Counted from the first letter of the stretch, positions 45,835-55,437 are shown. The stretch is DNA of 64,000 nt from Falsochrobactrum ovis (GCF_003259955.1 NZ_QLMK01000008.1:1-64000), one strand, 5' to 3'. Notes: generated by a model from the sequence alone, not told the origin. Translations and numbers: made by a program.

Positions 45835-47373
45835 CTACCCCACATTTCCAGTTGCTGCACGTACCAGCAATTCTGCGTCAAGAGTGGCACGTTCAAAAAC
45901 GCCCTCCATCAACCCTTCGCGCATGACAATGACGCGGTCAGACATGCCAATTATTTCCTGCAGCTCCGATGAGATCATAATAATGCTGAGACCCTCAGCC
46001 GCGAGTTCACTTATGAAAGCGTGCACAGCCGCCTTCGAGCCGATATCGATACCTTTGGTGGGTTCATCAAGAATGACGACTTTCGGATTTGTGGCCAACC
46101 ATTTGCCAATCACCACCTTTTGCTGATTGCCGCCCGACAAGGTGCCTACCGGCACCGAGAGAGCGGCCGCACGTAAATCGAAACGTTCAGCATATTTGCG
46201 CGTGAGCGACAGTTCTTCTGCCATCCGCAAAAAACCTTGACGGGAGGTGCGAGATAGTGAGGGCAGAGAGATGTTTTGATAGATAGGGAGTTGAAGTATC
46301 GCGCCGTGTCGGCCGCGTTCTTCAGGCACATAGACGATGCCATTGGCCACGGCGTCTCCCGGGCGACGGATGCTGATCTCGCGCCCTTCCAGCACCACCT
46401 TGCCGGTCGATGGCTGCGTTATGCCAAAAAGGGATTGTGCAAACTCGGACCGACCAGCACCAACAAGACCATAAAATCCTAGGATTTCGCCTTTTCGCAA
46501 CTCAAAAGAAATGTCTCTAAATTCAGTCGGATGCGAATAGTTTTCCACCCTTAAAACGGGCTTTCCGATCTTCACATTTTGTTTCGGAAATGCTTGCTCT
46601 ACCGTTCTTCCGACCATCATACGCACGATATCATTCTGCGTGGTGCCGGCTAAAGCCCCGCTGCCAACGGCTTGCCCATCACGAAAGACAGCGTAATTAT
46701 CTGCTATTTCATAGACTTCATCGAATTTGTGGCTGATGAAAAGGATTGCCTTTCCCTGTGATTTCAGTCGGTCCACTATTCGGAACAGATCCTCGATTTC
46801 TTTGTGCGAAAGAGCCGCGGTGGGCTCATCCATAATGACGATACGCGCATCAACCGAAAGTGCGCGCGCAATCGCTACGAGGTGACGCTGAGCTATTGAA
46901 AGTTCTTTGAGTTTGATCCGCGCATCCACTGTTGTTTCCAGCGAGGATAGCAAGGCTTGTGAGCGCGCAAACACAGCTTTCCAATTAACGAAGCCCAATT
47001 TTGTACGCGGCGCATGACCAAGATAAATATTTTCACCGACCGACAACTCATCGAAAAGCACGGTCTCTTGATGAATTGCGGTGACGCCGTGATTGGTTGC
47101 ATCTTGTGCGGAGTTGAAATTGACAGGCTTGTTATCGATGCGGATTTCACCACCGTCGGGCTGATAAATTCCTGTCAGGATCTTAACCAGCGTGGATTTG
47201 CCCGCGCCATTTTCGCCGATTAATGCAGTTACTTTGCCGGGATAAAGCGCAATATTGACGTTATCCAGTGCTCGCACACCGGGAAAAGTCTTGGTGATAC
47301 CGCGCATTTCAAGAAGCGGCGTGTTTGAAACAGCCGCTCCCGGGCGCTCGGCAGTTTGAAAAGCTGCATTCAT
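45835..47373 (-). CDS. rhaT: Rhamnose ABC transporter ATP-binding protein RhaT (two domains)
   Basis: This double ATPase has 512 residues from ATG 47373, preceded by CAGGTATTGCG. A longer frame to 47442 would run into the stem-loop after rhaS. Domain one has Walker [10 protein letters not shown] and [13 protein letters not shown]; domain two has the degenerate GLVGAGRSE, then [15 protein letters not shown] and VILDEPTKGIDIG. In rhizobia this ATPase is named RhaT; it is unrelated to the proton symporter RhaT of Escherichia coli. Confidence 0.9.
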   Translation of the reverse strand: MNAAFQTAERPGAAVSNTPLLEMRGITKTFPGVRALDNVNIALYPGKVTALIGENGAGKSTLVKILTGIYQPDGGEIRIDNKPVNFNSAQDATNHGVTAIHQETVLFDELSVGENIYLGHAPRTKLGFVNWKAVFARSQALLSSLETTVDARIKLKELSIAQRHLVAIARALSVDARIVIMDEPTAALSHKEIEDLFRIVDRLKSQGKAILFISHKFDEVYEIADNYAVFRDGQAVGSGALAGTTQNDIVRMMVGRTVEQAFPKQNVKIGKPVLRVENYSHPTEFRDISFELRKGEILGFYGLVGAGRSEFAQSLFGITQPSTGKVVLEGREISIRRPGDAVANGIVYVPEERGRHGAILQLPIYQNISLPSLSRTSRQGFLRMAEELSLTRKYAERFDLRAAALSVPVGTLSGGNQQKVVIGKWLATNPKVVILDEPTKGIDIGSKAAVHAFISELAAEGLSIIMISSELQEIIGMSDRVIVMREGLMEGVFERATLDAELLVRAATGNVG

Positions 47374-47422
47374 CGCAATACCTGAAGTCAAATCACAACT
47401 GTCTAAATCAGTTGAGTGAAAA

Positions 47423-47448
47423 GGCGGAATGCTTGGGCGCATCCCGCC
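47423..47448 (-). terminator. Stem-loop with T-run between rhaS and rhaT
   Basis: Read on the minus strand, GGCGGGATGC and GCATTCCGCC pair with one mismatch around a six-base loop, and TTTT follows. It lies just after the rhaS stop and before rhaT, so it looks like a partial terminator that keeps binding-protein mRNA above the rest of the operon. Confidence 0.65.
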
Positions 47449-47456
47449 TAGCTGGA

Positions 47457-48452
47457 TTAAAAAATCTTGGAGAATTCATCGATGTTGGTTTCGTCATAGA
47501 CGAAAGGATCACTCATCGCGGCTTCACCATTTTCGCCGATTTTAATTTTACCCATCCGCCCGGCTTCTATTTCTGAGCCTGGCTTGCCGTCTGTCTCGCC
47601 TTTGACAAGACGATAGGCAATTTGGGTGGCAGAATAGCCCAGATCAATAGGATTCCAGATTGCAAATTCCTTGGTCGCACCAGACTTGATGGCTCCAGCC
47701 ATTTCTGATGGAAGACCCAGGCCAGTTACGTAAACTTCGCCAATTTTCCCTGCATCTTTCACCGCTTGTGAGGCGGCAAGTACCCCCACTGTTGTAGGTG
47801 CTACAATAACTTTCACATTGGGATGTGAGGTCAGCAATCCTTGCGCTTCACGATAGCTTTTATCGGCTAGATCATCGCCATAGACTGTCGTAACCAGATT
47901 AAGACCCGGGAAATCGCCGAGCTGTTTCTTCATCTCGTCGATCCAGATATTCTGGTTTGTCGAAGTGGTGGTCGCCGACAGAATTGCAAAATCTCCCTTA
48001 CCATCGGGAAGGTGACTTGCTGCGAGCTGAAGGCACATTTTACCAATCAGTTCATTTGAAGATGGGTTGAGGTGCACGATGCGGCCTTCAGGTGCGACAC
48101 CAGAATCCCAAGAGATTACTTTGATGCCGCGCTGCGCTGCTTTCTTCAAAGCAGGAACGACCGCATCCGGATCATTGGCTGAAATAGCAATAGCGTCCAC
48201 GCCCTGCGCGATCAGCGAGTTGATAACCTCGATTTGGCCCTCAGCCGTCGTAGAGGTTGGGCCAGTATAAATAATTTCGACACCGCCCAACTCTTCTGCT
48301 GCCTCCTGCGCACCCTTATTTGCAGCTTCAAAGAAGCCATTACCAAGGGATTTGGCGACAAGCGCGATTTTCATATCTGCAGCTTGTGCGGAATTTGCCA
48401 TGAAAGCCACCGCTAAAGCTGTGCCAATTGCTAATGCTTTAAATAATTTCAT
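47457..48452 (-). CDS. rhaS: L-rhamnose-binding periplasmic protein RhaS
   Basis: This 331-residue type I binding protein has a signal peptide ending NSAQA/ADMK. Mature segments IALVAKSLGNGFFEAANKGAQ (cited in part), ISANDPDAVVPALKKAAQRG, SWDSGVAPEGR and GRMGKIKIGENGEA are characteristic of rhamnose-binding proteins. It leads the transporter genes behind rhaR, separated by 42 bp containing a ribosome binding site GGGAGGAA. Confidence 0.92.
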   Translation of the reverse strand: MKLFKALAIGTALAVAFMANSAQAADMKIALVAKSLGNGFFEAANKGAQEAAEELGGVEIIYTGPTSTTAEGQIEVINSLIAQGVDAIAISANDPDAVVPALKKAAQRGIKVISWDSGVAPEGRIVHLNPSSNELIGKMCLQLAASHLPDGKGDFAILSATTTSTNQNIWIDEMKKQLGDFPGLNLVTTVYGDDLADKSYREAQGLLTSHPNVKVIVAPTTVGVLAASQAVKDAGKIGEVYVTGLGLPSEMAGAIKSGATKEFAIWNPIDLGYSATQIAYRLVKGETDGKPGSEIEAGRMGKIKIGENGEAAMSDPFVYDETNIDEFSKIF

Positions 48453-48494
48453 GTCTTGTTCCTCCCAGTAAAGACATCAGTTTATTCTATCCGC

Positions 48495-49319
48495 TCAGGC
48501 CAGTTCTACCGAACCTCCATGTGAATCAGCCTTCCCGGTATTAGCGGATCCTTGCGCAATAATGAGCTTGATACCCGCATTCTCCACCATGCGCCGCGCC
48601 TCATCGGAGATGCCATCATCTGTAATCAGCGTGCTTACACGCTCAAGCGGGCAAAGTATGAGACTGGTGCGACGCGTGAATTTTGTTGAATCGACCATCA
48701 AAACAAGCTCGTCTGCTTGGCCCATCAGCTTTTGTTCGCTCTGGATGATCAGCGCATCCGATTCCATCACCCCCAAAGGGCCGATGCCTTGGCAGCCCAT
48801 AAACATACGCCGTGCGTAAAAATTGCGGATAACGTCGTTGTCAAAGGGCGAAAGAATCAAGCTCTGGTCGCGATAGATAGCTCCACCGGGTACAATCACG
48901 GTGCTTTTCGACTGCCGCAACAAATGTTCGGCGATGGCAAAAGAATTGGTAAGAACCTGCAAGCGACGCAATGCGAGAAAATGAACCATCTGAAAAGTCG
49001 TGGAGCCGCCATTGATGATGATGCTGTCGCCTTCTTCACACAGCGCTACGGCTTCGCGAGCGATCACACGTTTTAGATCAAGATTTTCGGATTCCGAGAC
49101 TTTGAACGGGCGACCGGTGAGAGTTCCAAATTGTGGGGGGTGAATGGCCTCCGCGCCACCACGAACGCGTTTGATCCTGCCTTGATTGTGGAGCGATGCA
49201 ATATCTCGACGCAATGTAGCAACCGACGCCTCCGTCAGCTCCACTAGATCCTGAATGGTTATCACCGGTTTTTCCTGAACTGCGCTCAGAATAATGCGGT
49301 GGCGTTCGCGTTCGTGCAT
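48495..49319 (-). CDS. rhaR: DeoR-family rhamnose regulator RhaR
   Basis: This 274-residue DeoR-family regulator has an N-terminal helix-turn-helix (TIQDLVELTEASVATLRRDI, then GRIKRVRGGAEA) and the DeoR sugar-phosphate-sensing domain (SIIINGGSTTFQMVHFL, VDSTKF). It starts behind AAGGAGGAGCC. It is divergent from rhaD and, in rhizobia, represses the rha operons until rhamnose metabolism makes the inducer. The repeated boxes at 49363-49433 are its likely target. It is unrelated to AraC-type RhaR of enterobacteria. Confidence 0.9.
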   Translation of the reverse strand: MHERERHRIILSAVQEKPVITIQDLVELTEASVATLRRDIASLHNQGRIKRVRGGAEAIHPPQFGTLTGRPFKVSESENLDLKRVIAREAVALCEEGDSIIINGGSTTFQMVHFLALRRLQVLTNSFAIAEHLLRQSKSTVIVPGGAIYRDQSLILSPFDNDVIRNFYARRMFMGCQGIGPLGVMESDALIIQSEQKLMGQADELVLMVDSTKFTRRTSLILCPLERVSTLITDDGISDEARRMVENAGIKLIIAQGSANTGKADSHGGSVELA

Positions 49320-49362
49320 GGCTCCTCCTTATTTGTGTATCGGGCATAAATACCGCTCTTGT

Positions 49363-49429
49363 CAATCACAAACAATCAAACTTGATCGATATTATAAGGT
49401 TAATGATTGTTTTTGACTGTTTCTGATTG
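49363..49429. promoter_or_regulatory. Phased repeats, probable RhaR operator between rhaR and rhaD
   Basis: CAATCACAAACAATCAAA (49363-49380) is matched in inverted form by TTTGACTGTTTCTGATTG (49412-49429), two bases differing. On the plus strand TGATTGTTTT, TGACTGTTTC and TGATTGACTC run head to tail from 49404 with a 10-bp period; on the other side at least two such units face the opposite way. Phased repeats on both sides of a divergent promoter suit a multimeric DeoR-family repressor that closes a loop. Confidence 0.72.
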
Positions 49430-49534
49430 ACTCTAATTCTTTTAATACGTCATATTCGCCTCAAAGCAATATCGCTTGCGGCGGAGTCTAAAGACGCATA
49501 GCGATCTGCCAGTGATGTTTGGGAGGAGAATAAG

Positions 49535-51628
49535 GTGGCTCAAAGCAGAATTCTCGAAAATAGATGGGATGATGCCAAAGCGGCTATTATGGATGAGCCA
49601 GGCAAGCTGCTCTATCGTTCAAATCTGCTTGGTGCCGACAAGCGTATTACCAATTATGGCGGCGGGAATACGTCAGCAAAAGTAGAAGAAACCGATCCTT
49701 TGACCGGTGAGGAGGTAACGGTTCTCTGGGTTAAGGGGTCCGGTGGCGATGTTGGAACCATGCAACTGGATGGCTTTGCCACATTATATCAGGAAAAACT
49801 TCAATCATTGAAGTCCATCTATAAAGGTGTTGAAGATGAAGACCGTATGGTTGGTTTCCTTCCGCATTGCACCTTTAATCTCAACCCGCGAGCGGCTTCG
49901 ATTGATACGCCACTGCATGGATTTGTACCGTTTCGCCATGTGGATCATATGCACCCTGATGCAATCATTGCAATTGCAGCGTCTAAAAACTCGCGCAGCT
50001 TGACCAAGGAAATTTTTGGCGATGAAATCGGATGGCTGCCTTGGCGGAGACCTGGCTTTCAGCTCGGTCTGGATTTGGAGGCGTTTGTAAAAGCCAATCC
50101 TAATGCTAAGGGCGTTATCCTCGAAAGCCATGGTCTATTTACTTGGGCTGACGACGCCAAAACTTGCTACGAAACCACGCTTTCAACAATTAACAAGGCT
50201 ATTCAATGGCTTGACGCGCAGACCGCAGGCAAGCCTGCTTTCGGGGGCGCAGCTTTCCAAAGTCTTTCGGCATCCCAAAGACGCGCCATTGTCGCCCGTC
50301 TCATGCCTGAGATCCGCGGACTTATTGGTCAGAATGAACGAAAGCTCGGGCATTTTGACGATCAAGATGCAGTGCTTGAATTCGTCAATTCCAAAGATTT
50401 GCGCAAGCTCGCAGCGCTTGGAACATCCTGTCCGGACCATTTTTTGCGCACCAAAATCCGGCCGCTGGTTGTTGATTTTAACCCGGCCAAGCCTGATGTC
50501 GATCTTGTAATCTCTAAATTGGAAGATGCGCTTGAAGCATATCGCAATGATTATGAGCGCTATTATGAGGCATGCAAGCACGATAATTCGCCCAAAATGC
50601 GTGATCCTAACCCGGTGATTTTCCTAATCCCGGGCGTGGGAATGCTATCTTTTGCACGTGACAAGGCGACTGCGCGTATTGCAGCCGAATTTTATGTCAA
50701 CGCTATTAATGTGATGCGTGGGGCTTCCAGCGTCTCGGAATATCAAGGCTTACCGGAACAAGAAGCTTTCAATATCGAGTACTGGCTGCTCGAAGAGGCC
50801 AAGTTACAGCGAATGCCGAAGCCGAAAAGCCTTGCTGGACGCGCTGCATTTATAACGGGCGGCGCAGGCGGCATCGGATTTGCCACAGCTGAACGCTTGG
50901 CGGGGGAGGGAGCTTGCGTGGTTCTTGCTGATATTGACGCAATATCGCTCAAATCCGCTCATGAGCGGCTGGCTGAGCGATTTGGCCCCGATCAAGTTAG
51001 CAGTATTGTGATGAATGTGACCGATGAAAATGCGGTTGCGCATGCCTTTAGTGAAGCAATCATTCAATTTGGTGGCATTGATATTTTGGTTTCCAACGCC
51101 GGGATTGCGTCTTCAGCTTCCATCGAGACGACTGAATTGAGTGCGTGGAACCGCAATATGGATATTCTGGCAACTGGATATTTCCTTGTTTCGCGTGAGG
51201 CTTTTCGTCTGTTCCGCCGCCAGAAAATTGGCGGCAATGTGGTCTTCGTCGCGTCCAAAAACGGTCTTGCCGCATCTCCCAATGCGGCTGCCTATTGCAC
51301 GGCCAAGGCTGCCGAAATTCATCTTGCGCGCTGCTTAGCGCTGGAAGGTGCTGAGGCCGGTATTCGAGTGAATGTGGTCAATCCAGACGCGGTGCTACGA
51401 GGGTCAAAAATCTGGGATGGAGAATGGCGCGAGCAGCGCGCTGTTTCATCCAATATCGAGGTTTCTGAGCTGGAAGAGCATTATCGCAAGCGCTCAATGC
51501 TCAAACAAAATGTTTTCCCGGAAGATATTGCCGAGGCCATCTATTTTCTTGCCAGCGATGCATCGGCCAAATCCACCGGGAATATTATCAATGTCGACGC
51601 AGGAAACCAGCAAAGCTTCCCGCGTTGA
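49535..51628 (+). CDS. rhaD: Bifunctional rhamnulose-1-phosphate aldolase/short-chain dehydrogenase
   Basis: This 697-residue fusion has an N-terminal class II aldolase domain (residues about 20-240, with LGADKRITNYGGGNTSAK, VKGSGGD and ILESHGLFTW) and a C-terminal SDR domain (about 428-697, with TGGAGGIGFATA, SNAGIAS and YCTAKAAE). It splits rhamnulose 1-phosphate to dihydroxyacetone phosphate and L-lactaldehyde, which the dehydrogenase half can oxidise. The start is GTG 49535 behind GGGAGGAG. It is divergent from rhaR and followed by rhaI. Confidence 0.93.
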   Translation: MAQSRILENRWDDAKAAIMDEPGKLLYRSNLLGADKRITNYGGGNTSAKVEETDPLTGEEVTVLWVKGSGGDVGTMQLDGFATLYQEKLQSLKSIYKGVEDEDRMVGFLPHCTFNLNPRAASIDTPLHGFVPFRHVDHMHPDAIIAIAASKNSRSLTKEIFGDEIGWLPWRRPGFQLGLDLEAFVKANPNAKGVILESHGLFTWADDAKTCYETTLSTINKAIQWLDAQTAGKPAFGGAAFQSLSASQRRAIVARLMPEIRGLIGQNERKLGHFDDQDAVLEFVNSKDLRKLAALGTSCPDHFLRTKIRPLVVDFNPAKPDVDLVISKLEDALEAYRNDYERYYEACKHDNSPKMRDPNPVIFLIPGVGMLSFARDKATARIAAEFYVNAINVMRGASSVSEYQGLPEQEAFNIEYWLLEEAKLQRMPKPKSLAGRAAFITGGAGGIGFATAERLAGEGACVVLADIDAISLKSAHERLAERFGPDQVSSIVMNVTDENAVAHAFSEAIIQFGGIDILVSNAGIASSASIETTELSAWNRNMDILATGYFLVSREAFRLFRRQKIGGNVVFVASKNGLAASPNAAAYCTAKAAEIHLARCLALEGAEAGIRVNVVNPDAVLRGSKIWDGEWREQRAVSSNIEVSELEEHYRKRSMLKQNVFPEDIAEAIYFLASDASAKSTGNIINVDAGNQQSFPR

Positions 51629-51715
51629 TCGCGAAAATCACAGCAGAAATGAGGCCATGTTCCACAATGAAAAACTGGTCTCATAATGAAAAATCTGGGC
51701 AATCTGGGAGGAAAT

Positions 51716-53008
51716 ATGTCCGAGCATCTTATTCCGGCTGACTTTATTGCCGAGCATAATTCCGGTTTCGACCGTGCTTTAAATAGCGACTATCAGGCGC
51801 TTGGAGAGCAGCTTTTGCGTCGCGGCATTGAGATCGACAAAATTACCGACAAAGTGGCGGAATATTTTGTTGCAGTGCCTTCATGGAGCACCGTGACCGG
51901 GGGCACTCGTTTCGGACGATTTCCGGGTAAGGGCGAGCCGCGAAGTATTTTTGACAAGCTAGATGACTGTGCCATTATCAATCAGCTTAGTCGTGCAACT
52001 CCCACTGTATCCTTGCATATACCCTGGGATAAAGCCGATCCTAAACAGTTAAAAACGCATGCAGATGCGCTGGGATTGTCTTTCGATACTATAAATTCCA
52101 ATACATTTGCCGATACGAGTGAACAGAAATTGTCCTATAAATTCGGATCGCTAACACATGTCGATAAAGCTGTTCGCGAACAGGCGATTGAACATAATCT
52201 TGAATGTATCGAAATCGGACAAGCAGTAGGTTCAAACGGGCTGACGGTGTGGATAGGGGACGGATCTAATTTTCCTGGTCAGCAGAATTTTACCCGTGCT
52301 TTTGAGCGCTATCTTGATTCCATGGCTAAGGTCTACCAAGCGTTGCCCGATGATTGGCGAGTTTTTACAGAGCATAAAATGTATGAGCCCGCCTTCTACT
52401 CTACAGTGGTGCAGGATTGGGGGACCAGCTATCTGATCGCATCCACATTAGGGCCTAAAGCACAATGTCTGGTTGATCTTGGCCATCATGCACCGAACAC
52501 CAATATCGAAATGATCGTTGCGCGGCTTATCCAATTCGAAAAACTTGGTGGTTTCCATTTTAACGATAGTAAATATGGAGACGATGATCTGGATGCTGGT
52601 TCGATTGATCCCTATCGGTTATTTTTGGTTTTTAATGAGCTTGTGGATGCTGAATATCGCGGGGTAAAAAATTTCAGTCCGGCACATATGATTGATCAGT
52701 GCCATAATGTTACTGACCCGTTAGAAAGCCTGATTTCATCCGCTAATGAAATCCGCCGCGCCTATGCGCAAGCTCTGCTGGTGGACCGTGAAGCTTTGGA
52801 GGCTTATCAGGAAGAAAATGACGCCCTTATGGCGACGGATGTTTTGAAAAGAGCCTATCGTACCGATGTTGAACCAATTTTGGCAGAAGCGCGCCGCCGC
52901 GCCGGAGGTGCGATAGAACCAATCGCGGCTTTCCGGGCGAGCGGTTACAGAGAAAAACTCGCAAAGCAACGCCCCGAAAGCAAAGGCGATAGTGGGTCTT
53001 TCAATTAA
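51716..53008 (+). CDS. rhaI: L-rhamnose isomerase (rhizobial RhaI type)
   Basis: This 430-residue TIM-barrel isomerase starts at ATG 51716 behind CTGGGAGGAAAT; an in-frame ATG at 51686 lacks a comparable site. Active-site stretches include FTEHKMYEPAFYSTVVQDWG, VDLGHHAPNTNIE and FHFNDSKYGDDDLDAGSIDP, with metal-binding Glu, Asp and His. It turns L-rhamnose into L-rhamnulose for RhaK and RhaD. The rhaDI pair is divergent from rhaRSTPQUK, completing the pathway from uptake to cleavage. Confidence 0.93.
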   Translation: MSEHLIPADFIAEHNSGFDRALNSDYQALGEQLLRRGIEIDKITDKVAEYFVAVPSWSTVTGGTRFGRFPGKGEPRSIFDKLDDCAIINQLSRATPTVSLHIPWDKADPKQLKTHADALGLSFDTINSNTFADTSEQKLSYKFGSLTHVDKAVREQAIEHNLECIEIGQAVGSNGLTVWIGDGSNFPGQQNFTRAFERYLDSMAKVYQALPDDWRVFTEHKMYEPAFYSTVVQDWGTSYLIASTLGPKAQCLVDLGHHAPNTNIEMIVARLIQFEKLGGFHFNDSKYGDDDLDAGSIDPYRLFLVFNELVDAEYRGVKNFSPAHMIDQCHNVTDPLESLISSANEIRRAYAQALLVDREALEAYQEENDALMATDVLKRAYRTDVEPILAEARRRAGGAIEPIAAFRASGYREKLAKQRPESKGDSGSFN

Positions 53009-53158
53009 ATAGCTGGTTTAACTACTCAATATACCGGCTGGAGGAATCGTTTCTGATGGGCATTTTTGATGCTCATTCAGTAATTGTGCTATTTACATGG
53101 CAGCGTTCGACATTCCACAGCAGGCTGGGGTCTCCCCTAGTTAACGGTTAGGGCTCTA

Positions 53159-53195
53159 AGGGGCGAGACGGATTTTTTCGCACCGCCTCGCCCCT
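53159..53195. terminator. Bidirectional terminator after rhaI
   Basis: AGGGGCGAG (53159-53167) pairs with CTCGCCCCT (53187-53195); after one mismatch CGG and CCG extend the stem. It lies between the convergent rhaI and LacI genes and can serve both. A smaller palindrome, GGGGTCTCCCC, occurs just upstream near 53127. Confidence 0.65.
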
Positions 53196-53236
53196 GCTCA
53201 AACCGAATTTTCTAGTCAGTGCGGATGAAATATGTT

Positions 53237-54256
53237 CTATCCGCTTTCGCCCTCAATAAGTTTCATCGGCCAGATGATCTGTTTTTCTTGAGCTGGATAG
53301 GCAGAACTGTATAACGGCATCGTGGAGAGCAATAATTGGCCAACTGAGACGCCTAATTCGTGCAACGATAGCCGAAAGCTTGTCAGCGCTGGTTGCAGGA
53401 AGCGACCACGCGGCTCTTCGCGAAAGCCTATCACTGCAATATCCGTTCCGGGAGAAACGCTTGCTTCTTCAAGCCGCCTGTATAATCCCAGCGCCATAAG
53501 GTCATAAATTAGCACAATTGCGGTTGGGCGCGGTTTCATTTGAAGCAGTTCACTTCCTGCGTGATAGCCACCCTGTTCGCTTGATTTTGCGCGTATAATC
53601 AGAGATGGATCAAATGAAATTTCATTTTCGGCAAGGCCCATTTTATAGCCATCAAGGAAAAGATAGCCGAGATTAGTCTCGTCGTCAGGGACTGCGAGAG
53701 CTATGCACTTGTGCCCGTTGGCTACAAGCCGATTGACGGCAGATCGCGCCACCCCTTCAAAGTCCAAATCAATCCATGCATGGGAACCGCCCGACTGTGA
53801 GCGTCCGAGAGCAACGAACGGCAGCCGTGCACGAATCAGAAAATCGATACGTCGGTCGATGCGTTTGGTCGAAGAAATGATCATAGCGTCCACTATACGA
53901 CGGGCGACCATACGTTTGATGTATTCGTCGCTATCTTCTCCTTCAGGACAGGGAAGAATAATAAGATCAAGATTGTGTTGCGATAACACACTCTGAAGCC
54001 CGTCCGTCAGCCCTATGAAGAAATTGTCTGAATTCTCAGCGGATTCCGGTGTGCTCCCCGTCATAAGCCCGACAACATTGGTCACGCCTTGCCGCAGGCT
54101 GCGCCCCGACTGATTGGCAACATAACCCAGAGCTTCCGCCGCTTCGAGCACACGCTGACGCGTTTTTGCGCTGACGTCCGGCTTCCCGTTCAGCGCTCGT
54201 GAAACAGTGCCGATCGAAATATTCAGATGCTCTGCAAGCTGGCGTATGCCGCTCAT
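53237..54256 (-). CDS. LacI-family regulator of the adjacent oxidoreductase/ABC cluster
   Basis: This 339-residue LacI-family protein has the helix-turn-helix IRQLAEHLNISIGTVSRALNGKPDVS (cited in part), the hinge helix SGRSLRQGVT and a sugar-binding domain. It is divergent from the oxidoreductase gene at 54393. The 136-bp gap carries a perfect GTAAACGTTTAC box, the typical operator form for this family. It most likely represses the seven-gene rightward cluster and also itself. Confidence 0.86.
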   Translation of the reverse strand: MSGIRQLAEHLNISIGTVSRALNGKPDVSAKTRQRVLEAAEALGYVANQSGRSLRQGVTNVVGLMTGSTPESAENSDNFFIGLTDGLQSVLSQHNLDLIILPCPEGEDSDEYIKRMVARRIVDAMIISSTKRIDRRIDFLIRARLPFVALGRSQSGGSHAWIDLDFEGVARSAVNRLVANGHKCIALAVPDDETNLGYLFLDGYKMGLAENEISFDPSLIIRAKSSEQGGYHAGSELLQMKPRPTAIVLIYDLMALGLYRRLEEASVSPGTDIAVIGFREEPRGRFLQPALTSFRLSLHELGVSVGQLLLSTMPLYSSAYPAQEKQIIWPMKLIEGESG

Positions 54257-54302
54257 TATTATTCCCTCCCAAATAGTATTTTCCCGTTCTGTTATTCAGC
54301 TC

Positions 54303-54345
54303 TTGACACATATAGCATTAATCTCATAGCGTCGTAAACGTTTAC
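54303..54345 (+). promoter_or_regulatory. Promoter -35 element and LacI operator
   Basis: TTGACA at 54303-54308 is a consensus -35 element. The -10 is weaker; CATAGC near 54325 has suitable spacing. Directly after it, GTAAACGTTTAC (54334-54345) is a perfect 12-bp palindrome with the central CG of LacI-family operators, placed to block transcription start. GGGAGGAAAT follows as ribosome binding site for 54393. Confidence 0.7.
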
Positions 54346-54392
54346 AGGTCGTGCGCATTAAGGAGAATGCGCGCTGTAATCGGGAGGAAATC

Positions 54393-55427
54393 GTGACATT
54401 GAATGCCGTTATATGCGGGTGCGGAGCTATGGCTAAGGGATGGCTGCGCGCAATTGGATCGTCTCCGGAATTGTCCTCAGCGATCCGCGTTGTTGGGCTG
54501 GTTGATCTGCGCCGGGAAATAGCGGAACAGCTAGCGGAAGAGTTTGACCTGTCCGACGCAATCATAGGGTCTGATCTTGCGGAAATCCTCAGGCTTACAA
54601 ATGCCGATATTCTGTTTGATATTGTTGTCCCCGCGGCGCGCTTTTCAGTTGTTTCGACCGGCCTAGCGGCAGGATGTCATGTGCTGAGCGAAAAGCCGAT
54701 GGCGTCATCGCTCACTGAAGCAAATCAGCTGATTGATCTGGCAAATAAGTCCGGAAAAGTTCACGCTGTTGTACAAAACAGACGTTTTATCAAGGAGATA
54801 CGCCGTTTGCGGCGTGCCGTGGAAGAGGGTTTGATTGGCGAACTCTCCGCCATACATTGTGATTTTTTTATCGGTCCACACTTTGGTGGATTTCGAGAAG
54901 AAATGCAAAATGTGTTGCTTCTCGATATGGCGATACATACTTTCGATGCGGCAAGGTTTGTGGCGGGAGAGAAGCCTGAAGCGGTCTATTGTCTTGAAAC
55001 CAATCCGGCGGGGTCGTGGTATACGCATGGTGCGGCAGCCAATGCGATTTTTGAATTTTCCAACAGTGTGGTGTTTACGTATCGCGGCTCGTGGTGCGCC
55101 GAAGGAGAGCGGACGAGCTGGGAAAGTTGCTGGCGTCTCGTCGGTTCAAAAGGAATGATTACCTGGGATGGTGAGAACGAGCCTCGTGCCACCGTCGCGG
55201 GTAATGAAGAGGGGCTCTTAAAGGGCTTTGATACCGTAAACGTTTCTGAATCCATAAACGAACAGGAAACACATGGTCACGCGAGTGTTATCTCGTCGTT
55301 TCTGCATGCAATCCATAACGGAACGGTGCCCGAAACCGCGTCCGTCGACAATATCAACAGTCTGGCGATGGTGATTGGCGCGATTGAAAGTGCACGTCTG
55401 CATCAACGCGTAACAATCGCAACATGA
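54393..55427 (+). CDS. Gfo/Idh/MocA-family oxidoreductase
   Basis: This 344-residue protein starts at GTG 54393 behind CGGGAGGAAATC. The nucleotide-binding start NAVICGCGAMAKGWL, the HVLSEKPMASSLTEA motif with EKP, and LLLDMAIHTFDAARFVAG with the likely catalytic His place it in the Gfo/Idh/MocA family. A perfect family fold is likely but the sugar oxidised is unknown. It is followed after 10 bp by a TIM-barrel enzyme; such pairs occur in 3-keto-sugar pathways. A near LacI box occurs within the gene at 55236. Confidence 0.84.
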   Translation: MTLNAVICGCGAMAKGWLRAIGSSPELSSAIRVVGLVDLRREIAEQLAEEFDLSDAIIGSDLAEILRLTNADILFDIVVPAARFSVVSTGLAAGCHVLSEKPMASSLTEANQLIDLANKSGKVHAVVQNRRFIKEIRRLRRAVEEGLIGELSAIHCDFFIGPHFGGFREEMQNVLLLDMAIHTFDAARFVAGEKPEAVYCLETNPAGSWYTHGAAANAIFEFSNSVVFTYRGSWCAEGERTSWESCWRLVGSKGMITWDGENEPRATVAGNEEGLLKGFDTVNVSESINEQETHGHASVISSFLHAIHNGTVPETASVDNINSLAMVIGAIESARLHQRVTIAT

Positions 55428-55437
55428 GGTGCAAATA

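Noticed and set aside
51686-51715. Upstream ATG that would lengthen rhaI by ten codons
   Set aside because: The strong GGGAGGA site lies between this ATG and the one at 51716, which also fits the usual protein start.
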